Positions 11,863-23,249 of a stretch of 64,000 nt of DNA are shown piece by piece (position 1 is the stretch's first letter; the number at the start of each line of letters is the position of its first letter). The stretch is taken from the NCBI GenBank assembly GCA_033629205.1, contig CM066168.1:7755679-7819678 (forward strand), in the 5' to 3' direction. This stretch comes from Lithocarpus polystachyus. Lineage: Eukaryota > Streptophyta > Magnoliopsida > Fagales > Fagaceae. The position numbers and the translations under genes were made by a program. The notes beneath the pieces were generated by a model. It had not been told where the DNA came from and ran no database searches. It saw nothing but the letters and a program-made list of their open reading frames with translations.

Positions 11863-12464
11863 TTTTTAATGACTAACAAAATTCCTAACATTCAACTTGC
11901 CCTATAATTTAGGACTTGAAGATTAGTGCTCCCTTATCTATTGTCTTGCCATCGCTCATAATCCCATACCTCTAAATAGAAGGAACATCTCGATGACTGT
12001 ATGTATTTTTAACCATGTCAAACTCATATATGCAATTCCCATTGTTAATGTCTAATAAGCTTGTGGGCTTTAGGTTCACTTTATTTGTTTTGTTTAGAAC
12101 ACATACTTGTACAACATACTTGTCTACTATATAAAAGCACTCTCATATATGTTATTACTTAGGAAATACAATACTATTCATATTTTTGACATCCGTTACT
12201 TGTAAATTTTTTATTAATAATTTGTAACATTCAACGTTGTGTGGGAGGTTTTAAACAAAATATTCTTCTAACCGTTGAATGCAATGATGGCTAGCTGGCC
12301 GCATGATTCAACATCTCTCACTTGGCCAATTAGATCTTGATGTACACACCCCTTATTTAAATTTACATAATACACCCATAGCACAAACATATTCTTGAAA
12401 ATTTCTTAGAGTTTTTTTTTTTTTTTTTCAATAGATCTGGCACCTTCTCCTTTGATAATATGTA

Positions 12465-12506
<42 letters not shown>

Positions 12507-12770
12507 TAAATTAAATATAGAAAAAAATGCTCTGCCAGTGATTTGATTAAAAAATAAGTATCAATTGTTTATTTCACATTCATATATGGAGAAATTGGCC
12601 AAATTCTAGTGGGATCAAAAAATTGCCTCGAGTAGCCTTAAGTTTTTTAACTTTGTATATGCATGGGTGATGGTTTATGGGCTAGGGCCACTGATCTCAT
12701 TCTCATGTTTGACCATTTTGAAGTTTGGAATGGGAGGCAAGAAAGTGCTTAATCTATAATATGGAAATTA
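11863..12770. other. AT-rich non-coding DNA with a TA microsatellite
   Basis: No gene recognised. A (TA)n run occupies about 12470-12504, and T-rich runs lie at about 12413-12429. Confidence 0.5.
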
Positions 12771-12932
12771 AGTGGTTTTTAGTTAGCTCAATTGGTAATG
12801 TTTTTGATAGTTGAATAAGAGATTTGTAGTTCATTCTTTGTCTACACCAAAAACTGATTGGTATCTTTATCTGATGATAAAAAACTATCATCAGGAGTGA
12901 ACGCCATAAGTTGAAGCTCTCGAAAAAAAAAA
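12771..12932 (+). mobile_element. tRNA-derived SINE (family 1), near full length
   Basis: The best preserved family-1 head: TTAGCTCAATTGG (12782-12794) matches the pol III box A consensus TRGYNNANNNG, and 'tgtagttcattctt' about 40 bp later sits where box B (GGTTCRANNCY) should be. The body continues with 'ctacaccaaaaactgattgg', a 'tgatgataaa...tatcatca' stem and an A-rich tail (12921-12936). This is the copy from which the family's tRNA ancestry is visible. It is a SINE, not a functional tRNA gene. The TSD is not clean. Confidence 0.78.
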
Positions 12933-12935
12933 TTA

Positions 12936-13256
12936 AAGTCTTTTAATTTTTTTTTATTGATTACTTCTATCACAGCTCACATTTTTTCTGGTTTATAGTA
13001 ATATATATATTTTAAAGGATACAAATAATGTTAAATTATATTACTTTAAACTAATTAAAACTCTTTTTGGATTAAACAATTGAACCCACGCTAGACATAT
13101 TCGATTAGTTTGTTCTTTCTCCTCCAATAAATTCTTATTAAATTAGTTCAAAATTATTTTTTACACATCCTCTAATTTATCCTTTTTATATATTTGTTAA
13201 TATATTATGGAGGTTATTACACCCCTTCCCTCAAGGTTTGGAGAAATGACACCTAT
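12936..13256. other. AT-rich spacer
   Basis: T-rich non-coding DNA between the SINE and the LTR remnant; nothing recognised. Confidence 0.5.
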
Positions 13257-15277
13257 TGATGCCCATTTTTGGCAAAAGGGCTCAATGGCAGAAGAAACCC
13301 AACAATATGAAAGAGGTGGAGAAAGAAAGTAGTAAAGTTAAGACTATTGGGTTAAAATAGCAGAAATAATGGTTTACAAGCCTACAAAATAGTAAAAACA
13401 CTCCAAAGAAAGCAAATGGGCCCAAGGGAGCCCCAAAGAATGAAATGGTAAGCCCATGTAAATCATAAGAAATATAAAGAAAGCAAAAACGGGTCGGAGG
13501 AGCTCAAAGGAATTAGTAAATGGGATTGATTCAAAGGCCAATAAACCCAAAAGTACTGGAAAGAACGAAAGATTTAGTAAGGATGTGGTAATTGGGCTGG
13601 GGAAACTCAAAAGATTTAGTAAAAGCCCATAAGAATGTAAGACGTAGGAAAGAACGAAATGGACCAAAGATGCCCCAAGGAATGAAACGGGTTAAGGATG
13701 CCCAAGGAATACTGGGCAATGTAGGAAAGAATAACACATAAAATTGGCATGGCAGGCACTTCAACCCGCAAGCCCAGAAGTGGTACAGTAAATAAGGGTA
13801 AACAACATCATAGCAGGAACAATGCAATGGCATGATAGGAGCACCAACTAGCCCATGAACCAGAAATGAAAGAAGACAAGGGCCGAGTTAAAGAAGAGAA
13901 AGCCCACACCCAAGCAATGCCCAGCCCAAAGAAGAAACGAGATGCAAAGAATAAAGATTCAATGACTCATCCACGCCATAAGAGTTAAACAAGTAGTAGA
14001 ACACATAGTAGAACCAGACAAACTTGTAGGCAATGGCAAACACATGAATGCCAAAAAAGCAATGGACTTATATGGGAGTGGAGCATGCACAAGGCTTAAG
14101 CACTATTTACTTGTACCCAGCCAATACCGAGTAGGTGGTCCATGGGTCAAAGGTAAGAGAGGGTGTGGTATGGCAGTAGGGAGAAGGGGGAGTTTATTCC
14201 AGGGTTCTCGCTCAAGCTCTTTTAGGGGAAATGTTGTGCTGGGATGGCATACCACCCAAAAGAGGCAAACGTGTGCTGGAATCACTAGATACATGTTATA
14301 AGAGTTAATAAGAGAGAAACCCAGCCCTTATCCAAATGAGAGTACCAAGGGAAGTAAGAAAACAAAACAAAACTACTTTTGTCTGGGAATGAAGTGTGGC
14401 ACAGCTAACACAAGGTAGTAGTGGTAGCTGGACAACCAGCAAACCAGTGAGCAGTTTGGGAAGGACACTCACAACAGACCAAAAGTAGTTGAGGGGTAAA
14501 TATAGTAAATCTTATCACGTCAAGCAGTATAAAAAATGCCTTAGTCGTGCATAGTAAACAACAATAGAAGGAGGAATAGAAGAAAACATGAAAAATAGAG
14601 AAGTAGAGGAGAGAAAACAAACAAAATTAGAGAAGGTAAACCAAGAAAATAAGATAATCGAGAGTGAGGAAGAAAATGGGAGCGATAGGAGTGAAAAACA
14701 TGTACCAGTAGGCTACCCACTTTTTTCCCTCTCAATAGTCCACTCTCTATCAAGTTAAGAATCTGAGATTAAGCCACTTAGGTCCATTCTCCAAAGTGAT
14801 CAATTTCTATGGCAGGATTCTCTTGTGAGGTTGCCCACATTGGAGATTGGTTCCCTTCTTGGACTTGAATCTGCCAAGGAGCCAAGTTGACTAATCCTCT
14901 TCCTTCTTTTGTTATGGTTGATCAAGGACTAATGTTATTTTCTTGTTATTAATTTACTCCTGTCATAATTACATTATCGTATTTTCTTTTTGCAGAATCG
15001 TTTAAGCATTATCATTGTCAATAGCAAGTACTTTAGTTAAAATGTTTTAGATATCCTGCTGTATTATGTTTCTCCTGCTATAACGTTTTTCGTAATAGTA
15101 TTTCCTGCCATGGGCACATAACTCCATCAAGATTCCTATCAAAGGTTCTAACTTGTGCACAAACTAGCTTAAGGTAAGTTTCAATTAAACTAGTCCCGAC
15201 TCTACTACTCCAAAATCATTGAGCCGTAGTACGGCAGGAGCAATCCAACCTAGGACTTAAAAAGGCCGACCACAACA
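13257..15277. mobile_element. Probable solo LTR or LTR-retrotransposon remnant
   Basis: About 2 kb that is less AT-rich than its surroundings, beginning TGATGCCCATTTTTGGC and ending CACAACA, consistent with TG...CA LTR ends. It contains a TATA-like AGTATAAAAAATGCC near 14530. It holds no gag-pol coding sequence, and the open frames in it (such as 14044-14301) have no recognisable domain. The start resembles LTRs of Tat/Ogre-type Gypsy elements from memory of such families. No 5-bp TSD was found (flanks CCTAT and CCCCA), so the boundaries are approximate and the class is inferred. Confidence 0.45.
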
Positions 15278-15284
15278 CCCCACC

Positions 15285-16098
15285 CCAAGCTTGAAGGGAA
15301 AAATATACTTTCCCTCCTTGACGTCTATTTGACCAAACTTTGTTAAATTAATATAAAATTTGTTGTGTATTAACTTTCTTAAGAGCAAGTTTCTAAAATT
15401 ATCATATTTCATAGTTAAAATTCATTGTTTTAAATTTATAATTGAAGTGCATTTTAAAATATTAAGTGTGAATTTTGCCTTTTTTTAATTTTTTTTCCTT
15501 TTTTCAACAAGTTATGGAGAGATTTTCTATTGCAAGTGTTTTGGTGCTTAATAAATTTTGTATTTTTATTCTAAATTTATCATTTTTTTTTCCTAACAAT
15601 GGTAAAAAAAAAATTCTTATAAAAATTTAGAATATTTCATTATTAATATAAACAAAAAGGAGGAATGTCATTTCTTCAAATGAAAAGAGAGAAATATGTA
15701 ACTGCCCCATATATTATTGAGAAAGATAACGACACAAACAAAAGGCCGAAAATTGTAGCACCATACAGCAGTTATGTCACAGATTTTGATGGTTGAAATT
15801 GAAAAAAATATACCCATCAATAACGTTTATTCTCGTAGGTTTGTAACACTATAAATTAGCCCAGTTTGAGATTTGAATTAATATAAAAAGAGTAGATAAA
15901 ACAATCCAATAAAGAAGGTTTGAACTTTGAATAAAACCTCATCATTCAAATTAAAGATGTTACCGAATGAATGCTTTTAGATAAGAAAGACAATGAAATA
16001 AACATACTACAACAAAAGCCATGATAAAATCCTAGAAAACCCTCAATTCACAGCTAAATTAAAGCCTAAAACAAATAAAGAAAAAGGTTTAGCCGCAG
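15285..16098. other. AT-rich intergenic DNA
   Basis: Non-coding. The right part probably contains the 3' UTR of the minus-strand small-protein gene that ends at 16099. Confidence 0.5.
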
Positions 16099-16395
16099 TT
16101 AGTTGTTGCAACAGTTTGCTACAATGGACCTTCTACTACGAAACTCTTTCTTGATTATGCATGTAGAAGGAACTAGTGCTGTGCAAGACGTGGAAGCTGG
16201 AGGAGGCTGATAACAAAGCTTGTTGTTGCCTTGCACATCGTTATGGACCACAATTTTGCACCTTTCAATGTTTTCTGCGCCTGCCTTCTGAGTTTGGACT
16301 TGAAGAACCGGCTTGCTAGCGTTGTCCCCATTGGCAGAACAAGGACGAGGGTAAAAGAAATCTGTAGGAAAGAAGTAGTATTGAAGGCCAGCCAT
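16099..16395 (-). CDS. Small plant protein with MAGLQYYFFPTDFFYPRP N-terminus, copy 1
   Basis: A 98-residue protein. The start at 16395 (MAGLQYYFF) is preferred over the upstream in-frame ATG at 16410 because all three paralogues in the window start at this motif. The first 18 residues are almost identical between copies and rich in aromatic residues and proline. The middle is variable (VQTQKAGAENIERCKIVV) and the C-terminus is basic and Cys-containing (KKEFRSRRSIVANCCNN). There is no signal peptide or membrane span. The protein belongs to a plant-specific family of unknown function. Copy 2 lies 235 bp upstream in the same orientation, a local tandem duplicate that includes upstream flank. 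A long TA microsatellite (16492-16547) sits where its TATA region should be. Confidence 0.72.
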   Translation of the reverse strand: MAGLQYYFFPTDFFYPRPCSANGDNASKPVLQVQTQKAGAENIERCKIVVHNDVQGNNKLCYQPPPASTSCTALVPSTCIIKKEFRSRRSIVANCCNN

Positions 16396-16488
16396 TGATG
16401 AATCTATCACAAAAGTTACAAAGGTTTTGATTTTTGGCTTGGTTTTCTTAAGGGGCTTCTGATCTGTGGACTGTGGCTATATTTTGAT

Positions 16489-16491
<3 letters not shown>

Positions 16492-16547
<56 letters not shown>
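16492..16547. repeat. (TA)n microsatellite in the promoter region of copy 1
   Basis: About 28 TA units about 100-150 bp upstream of the start at 16395. The duplicate gene has an ordinary TATA box at the matching place, so the repeat may have expanded from a TATA element. Confidence 0.85.
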
Positions 16548-16550
<3 letters not shown>

Positions 16551-16629
16551 ATTTATATTTATATTGATTGGAACACAGAAAGACTAACCTGTGGCTTTTG
16601 ATCTGTAGCTATATTTTAATGGTTTTGGG

Positions 16630-16938
16630 TCATGACTTGGGCCACAAGGAGACGTTGTTGCAACAGTTTGCCACAATGGACCTTTTACGACGCAACTCTT
16701 TCTTGATTATGCATGGATAAGGAACTAGTGCTGTACACGTAGTAGAAGGTTGATAATAAAGCTTGTTGCTGCCTTGTCCATCGTTACGGACCGCAATTTT
16801 GCACTTTTCAATGTTTTCTGCATCTGCCTTCTGAGTTTGGACATGAAGAACCGGGTTGCTAGTGTTGTCGCCATTGGTAGAACTTGGACGAGGGTAAAAG
16901 AAATCAGTAGGAAAGAAGTAATATTGAAGGCCAGCCAT
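16630..16938 (-). CDS. Small plant protein with MAGLQYYFFPTDFFYPRP N-terminus, copy 2
   Basis: A 102-residue protein starting at MAGLQYYFF (16938), with the same layout as copy 1. The body is about 80 percent alike (VQTQKADAENIEKCKIAV; KKELRRKRSIVANCCNN), but the reading frame runs on a few residues past the shared CCNN end (VSLWPKS). 5' leader sequence is also shared with copy 1 ('aaaagttacaa' and 'aagggcttctgat' blocks), so the duplication covered promoter and coding region. Function unknown; no targeting signal or membrane helix is visible. Confidence 0.72.
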   Translation of the reverse strand: MAGLQYYFFPTDFFYPRPSSTNGDNTSNPVLHVQTQKADAENIEKCKIAVRNDGQGSNKLYYQPSTTCTALVPYPCIIKKELRRKRSIVANCCNNVSLWPKS

Positions 16939-17042
16939 TGAATCTAACGCAAAAGTTACAATAGCTTTGAGTCTTTTTTGATAAACAGGAGCTTTGAGTC
17001 TTGGTTTTTATACTTTTTAAGGGCTTCTGATATTTGGGTATG

Positions 17043-17053
17043 TTTTTATATAC
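17043..17053 (-). promoter_or_regulatory. TATA box of copy 2
   Basis: Minus strand GTATATAAAAA, about 105 bp upstream of the start at 16938, a normal plant TATA-to-ATG distance. Confidence 0.6.
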
Positions 17054-17099
17054 CGGAAGAGAGAAACACCGACCTTGGTTCAAGACTTGGGTCACAAGG

Positions 17100-18206
17100 T
17101 CAAAACGAGTGATTGGTGGGCGTACGTTGTTCTATTCTTTTTCCTTTTGTGAATAGTCTCTGTTTTCTACTTTTCCTTCTCGAATAGGAGTTTCTTTCTT
17201 GGGAATTAAATCAAGTCATATGGGCTTTCTAGAATAAAATAAAATTCAATCAAGCCATATGAGAATAGTCTAGGACTTCGGCCCCTTTTTGCCTTCTTCT
17301 TTCCACCTAAGGCTTGAGGCTTTCGAGTTCTCTATGCACTTAAGGCATAAGGAATTACTATTTAACTTAACTCACTCGTAGGTATACCAGATTTCCTTCT
17401 AAAAAACAAATCAATCAAGCCATATGGGAAGGGCTAGGCCCTGGGGCTATCAATATAGTCTAAGACTCTGGGCACTAACTGAGTTTTAAGTGTTCTCCAT
17501 GCATTAATACATTAAAGGCATGAGGAGGTACCATCTAACTCAACTCACCTACACCTAGTGGTATCGGGCATGCAATTGAAAGTCATATGTATTTAGAAAA
17601 AAGTGAATAATAAAAAACATATTAAAAGAAATAAATAGTGCATTCTATAAGATCTTGTTTTTTATTTTCAAAATCTTTATCATTGCTAATGCATGTATTA
17701 GCATATGATTATTGGTTGTCAAAAAGTGGCCGAGCTAGAAATTTTTCTTAGGAAGACCAGACTAAATATAACCAAAAAAAAAAAAAAAAAATCTTCTCTA
17801 AAACATGTTTTATCTCATAAACAAATTTTACCTCCATAGAATAATCACGTAGCAGACCTCATAGCCTCATAAATTGCAAACGTTATTTTATGAATTTTTT
17901 TTTTTTTTTTTTTCCTTCTGTTGTACAAAACCCATTATTCTAAAAGGCCCAAACTGCCACAGAAATTTCCATCTCAAACCCAAGAAAATCCCAAATGGGC
18001 CAGCCAGCCAGCCCAATAAGTGAAAGAAAAACCCTCCGGTAAAACCTCCACTCCCACTCCACTTCACGACTTCTTCTTCTTCCTCTTCAGCTTCACTAAA
18101 TCATTACTCTGTTATGGCTCATTTTTAGCTACAAAACCCAAAAAAATTCAAAAAAAAAAAAAAATCAATTTACAGTTACAATATTGTAACAGATCTAAAA
18201 TAAAAA
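17100..18206. other. Intergenic, upstream of the ribosomal-protein gene
   Basis: Contains two related stretches (about 17210-17390 and 17400-17570) with shared 'aatcaagccatatggg' and 'taaggcat' blocks, probably an old local duplication. The part just before 18207 has a CT-rich stretch (about 18065-18092) typical of plant core promoters and leaders. Confidence 0.5.
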
Positions 18207-18863
18207 ATGCAGAGATCGTTAACGTCGTTGACGAAAGCGCGAGGGTTCTGCACGAAGAAGCCGGCGGCGGCGGCGGCGGAGAAGGTCGTAGCCTCCGTAC
18301 TGTTCGAGAGGCTTCCGGTTGTGATCCCTAAGATCGACCCTGTCGTTTACGCCTTTCAGGAGTTCTCGTAAGTCTCTGTTTCAATCCGCCATTTCCCAAC
18401 ATTAAAAATGCGTTTTAGTAATAGATTTTGAGCATCAAACCTTTCTGATTCTAACATTTAAAAAAAAAAAAATTTGGGGTTTTAGGTTTCGGTGGCGACA
18501 GCAATATCGACGTAGATATCCAGATGAGCTTTTAGATAAGTCTAATTCTAGGTAATTTCTGTTTTTCCATTTTAATTAAAAGTATTTTTTTTTTTTTTTT
18601 TTAGAATCTCTAGCTCGATATATCAATTTCAGCTTTAATTTTAGTATTGGAAAGCCTAACTCATTTTCTTTTCAATGGTTTCTAATACAATTGCTATTTT
18701 TTGGGTAATCTTATTGTCATTGTTATCTTTGGTATATTTAATACTTGTATATTAACCGTTAATTCATATTTTTGAAAATAAAATGCACTCATTCATCTGA
18801 AAACAATGCTATACAGACAACAAATTTCACAATTTTTTTTTTTTTTTGGGCAAATTGTTGAGT

Positions 18864-18902
<39 letters not shown>

Positions 18903-21162
18903 CAACCCTATGATTCGTAGCCGACCCAAAAAATTTGGAATTAAGGCTTGTTGTTGAGTTTGCAGATTGTGATTTCACTACGACCACCAGTGACATCAAT
19001 TTTATTGTACATCAATACAACCTATCACATTAGCAATTGTCAAAATTCTGTTGGATGAAAGACACTATGCTTGGACCACGGGGAATGGTGTAGCTCTAAG
19101 TAAAAAAGTATATGTTTGGCACTTTTAGAATTGTTAAGTGATTAAATTCACAATTTCTTATCGGTTTAAAATTTTGGGACAAGTGTTTGTATATTAGGAG
19201 TAACTGGGGTGTGTCTGAAAAGGGGTAATTAAGCTTTTTTGTTGCTTAATTGAGATTAGGAGGCTTGGATTTACTGCTTTATGGCTGAAACATTGTTTGA
19301 AATCTGTAAGGCTGTAAGCCTTTGTCTATATTCTGCTTCAAGAACTCTGGAAAGAGTGTTTCTGTCATGACACATTTGTATTGTCCTTTGTGTGAATCTT
19401 ACATTTTGCATATCTAGTTAGGGTAAATGTTAATTTCTTGTGTTATATTGAAGATATCAGCCAGTAAATTTTATGCTTGCAATTGCTAATCCATTATTTC
19501 TTCTTGCAAACTACTTGTGTAAGAATGTGTTTGTATGTCATAGTTTACTGGTTATATATGCACACTCTATCCATCTAATATAGATGCAGTAGAAGTTGCC
19601 ATGTTTTTACCCCATCTGAACAACTTTATGTATGCAACTGAATTTCATGAACAGGGGAAAAGGTGAATACCAAATGGATTATGTACCAGCTCCACGGATC
19701 ACCGAAGCTGACAAAAAGAATGATAAGAAGTATGAAGCGGATTTTTCTCCCCTTGTTAATACCAGATGAATTTCTTTGTTTTCAATTTCTGTTGTTGGCT
19801 TTTTATAATGATTATGGGGGGTACAATAGCAATATGTTACAGATATGAAATTTCATATAGAAGTCACTGATCTGGTGAGGATGTTACATACAGTGATTTT
19901 AATTTAAACCTAGATCTCTAATAGCTTCTGTAATTTGGTTAAGAACTGAAAAAAAAAAAATGTAGTTTACATAATTGATATGAATCAATTTATGCGCAAG
20001 TGTGTAACCCTAGTCCCAATATTACATAATTGCTTTCACCTTTTCCTTTACTTGAAGCAACATCATCTCTTAGTGTGATTAGCATGAGGCCTTCCCAAAT
20101 AGATTCATGTCTTGATATGATTGATGGAAAGTCTTGTGATAGGCATAGTAAAAGCACTGACATAATTTTCCTTTATATAGCCAAGTTATTTAATAAAAGC
20201 AATAATTTATAAACTTGTTTATAATGTCTGTATGTGCATGTATACATATTTAAAGATCAAATCACTTGAGGCATGAGGGTGGTAATGAGGGAACCTATAT
20301 CCTTCTTGCTGATTGTTATGCTAGTGCGTTATATCTCCAGCACTATCTTCTACTAAAATAATTTCTAGAGGCTATATGTTGTTAAAGTTATAAGAGTGGA
20401 GAAATTCAATGATGGCTGATGGAAACTTGTTTTAATATTTTCATTTGGATCACTACAGTTTGATTCGCAAATTTATGAGCTTTTTTTTTTTTTTTTGTCT
20501 TTTTCACCTTAGGTCACTACAGAGAGCACTTGACAGAAGACTTTATCTTCTTCTCTATGGCAAAGCAAGTGGAGCTCCTAGTGATAAGCCTGTCTGGCAT
20601 TTTCCAGAAAAAGTTTATGAAACTGAGGAGACATTGCGTAAGGTGAGAGTTTCTATTTTTTTAGCTGCCTCTTCTTCCTTCTCTGTCTCTCTCGCTTTTC
20701 TTTTCTTTTCTTTTCATATTAACTCTTACTGTTTGCAGTGTGCAGAGACTGCATTGGAATCTGTGATTGGAGACCTTTCCCACACATATTTTGTTGGAAA
20801 TGCTCCGATGGGTCATATGGTTATACAGCCAACAGAGAATGAGTCAAACTCTCCATCTTTTAAGGTATATTTTCTTGATATTGGTTTTACTTTGCTCTGG
20901 CTTTTGCCAAAATTTATATGGCAGCATTATGGTTGCAATTCTTGTAACTTATTTGACTATTGATAATTGTTGCATCAATTTTAATCTTAAGCCCTGGATT
21001 GTTTTCTTGATTTGACAGCGATTCTTCTTCAAGTCCCAAGTGATTGCAACCAACAAGTTCAAAATTGGGAAATGTGAGGATTTTGCTTGGGTGACCAAGG
21101 ATGAAATTTTGGAATATTTTCCTGAGCAAGCTGAATTTCTTAACAAAATGATCATCAGCTAA
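18207..21162 (+). CDS. MRPL46: Mitochondrial large-subunit ribosomal protein L46 (Nudix-fold), six exons
   Basis: Exons 18207-18367, 18486-18551, 19655-19729, 20513-20642, 20739-20864 and 21019-21162 join in frame with GT-AG introns into 702 nt, 233 aa. The N-terminus MQRSLTSLTKARGFCTKK is basic and Ser/Thr-rich, as expected of a mitochondrial presequence. It is followed by VASVLFERLPVVIPKIDPVVYAFQ, the L46 signature region. The later part (VWHFPEKVYETEETLRKCAE) occupies the Nudix-fold position but lacks a full Nudix catalytic box, as is usual for L46. The end is RFFFKSQVIATN ... FAWVTKDEILEYFPEQAEF. The protein is a structural part of the mitochondrial 39S-type subunit. All splice phases agree and no stop interrupts, so the gene looks intact. 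Confidence 0.9.
18869..18899. repeat. (TA)n microsatellite in intron 2
   Basis: About 15 TA units inside the 1.1-kb second intron. Confidence 0.85.
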
Positions 21163-23249
21163 TTCAGCAACCAAATTTAATTTCCAATCCACACAGGTTG
21201 TTTTGAAATGATATTACTGATGAAATATGTATCTGTTATGGCATCATCTTTTGCAATACAAGCTGACATAGGATTAGGCTGCAGGATGCAGTTGAGGTTT
21301 CCTAAGGCAACAAATGGTTCAGCAATTAGGATCTTTTATTGATTCAAGTCCGATGCATGAACTAAGTTGCTTCTTTCTGCTGTTTTTGTATGTGCTTTCA
21401 TCTCCCCCCTTACTGCAATAAGAAGATTACTCAAAAAAATTCAACTTATTGTAATTTATGCAATTTTTGTAGCCTGTCTAGGAGTCTCATTCTGCAAATC
21501 AAATGTGTATCATTTGGTGAATTGGTTTTTAATAACTCAAGTTGTGTCGGATTTTCATCGCTAGATTGTCCATAATCCCTAGTGGAGTTCGAGGGTCAAC
21601 TCTGATGGTAGGCTAGAATGCCTTGCAGGTGAACTAATCAGGAATGAATCTCCCCAATAGTAAATTGTGCACAGGAGCAGGCTCATTATCATGGATAAGG
21701 AATGAAAGCTTTTGGATTTTGTTTATTTATTCTTTTTATTATTCTGTTTTTGGATGGAACACAAATATGATTTGTGGTGCTCTTTCATCGGCACACGAGC
21801 AAATGAATTAAGATGGAAATTCCTTGGTACACCAACAATGTTGAGATATAGAGGGTGGGACATGCTTTCCCTGGTACACAAACAATGCTCTGATATACTG
21901 AGTTCAGAAGTATTAAATTCAAGTGCTATCGATTTTGCAATTATGGATCCCAAACACGCTTGTGCCTTACACCAGTTCATGGGGGAGGTTTCTGTCCTGG
22001 CACGGTAATACAAGATGGGTCATGGGATTGAATTGACAAAGAATTAGAGGGGAGGCCATACCCCCAGTTTACTGCAACCTAAAAATGAAAAAAAAGAATA
22101 ATGTTCAATTAACTGTTGGTTTAAGCGTCTGGGCTCTGATCCATGTATCTTCCTTTTTATGGCCCGATGGTGGTTTTACTCAAAGCAACATAGTGTGCTT
22201 TTGAGAATTGTTGAAAAAACTTTTGCCTAGTCTCATTTTTTTAGCAAATAATTTGGCTTTTTGTTTTTTTTTTGTTTTTTTTTTGAAATAAATAATCTCA
22301 TTTTGTAACATATTTAAGATAAAAGTTTCCAAAAACTATATATTATGATAAACACTATGCAAATAAATTATCAAAAATAATACTAGCATTTTTCATGAGA
22401 GCCTACCCTTGAGAAAATGCACGGTAGAATTGTATTAGTAGTGTTTTAGAGTTTAAAAATGAACCATTTATCAAAATAGAATACCTTGAAATAATCTTAG
22501 AAGGGCTTTAAGTGGTAGTTTAGTAGTAATGACATCATTTATGAGTTATGATGCTCTATGTTTATAGTTTAAAATCCACCACCCCCCTCCCCAACTATCT
22601 ACCTAACTAAAAAAAAGAAAAGAAAAAGGAAAGTTAACAAACGTAGGACAATACTTATTAAGATTGAACTAATATGGGTCATACTCAATAAAAAAATTAA
22701 ATAAATAAAAGAAATAGACATAAAGCTAGTCCACAACTTATATTAATATACATATATATATATATATTTTTTTTTTATGAAGCTGGCCCCAAAACCTATA
22801 AGGCTGCTAAAAAAATTGACATTAAACTTGTTAACAGACACATTAACACAACCCAAAAAAGAAAAGAAAAAAGAACCAGTCAAATCTAACTGCCGGATTA
22901 ATCAAAAAGTAAAAACTTCGACTTTGATACGTCATTTGCGTGAATTTTTGGTTTTTCAAACCTAGCTAGAGTTGCAAAATTTAATGCTGAAGTTTGCTGT
23001 ATCAACACCTTCGATGATCTTAGCTGTTTGCTTCAACTTATGAATCTTACTAACCTTGTCATGATCTTGTAAAAAATTCTTCAATTTAATTGGAGGACCT
23101 TACCCAGATTGCGTGCAATCTTTATAAACAATTTTAAGAGATATGGCTAGATGAGTCCTCAAATAGTAGAACAGGTATCAAGCTCCTTTAAAACTACAGA
23201 TTAAGAGGCGCAAATCATTTTGAATTGAGCTCTAAAGAATCTATACTCT
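21163..23249. other. 3' flank and intergenic DNA
   Basis: The first few hundred bases should be the MRPL46 3' UTR. The rest is AT-rich with A- and T-runs and short TA repeats (about 22750-22768). No domain was recognised in its short open frames. Confidence 0.5.

Noticed and set aside
12782..12840. Possible tRNA gene because of box A and box B-like sites
   Set aside because: No cloverleaf or anticodon arm can be built; the body and A-tail identify a SINE.
13374..13833. Overlapping 97- and 100-codon minus-strand frames
   Set aside because: Inside the LTR remnant, overlapping each other in different frames, no similarity recognised.
18020..18331. 103-codon plus-strand open frame over exon 1 of the L46 gene
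   Set aside because: Out of frame with the L46 exon, which has protein similarity, a good ATG and correct splice phases; the glycine run is the shadow of the alanine run.
20445..20963. 172-codon open frame across L46 exons 4 and 5
   Set aside because: It includes exon 5 in frame but reads through introns; the parts in exons belong to the spliced L46 gene.
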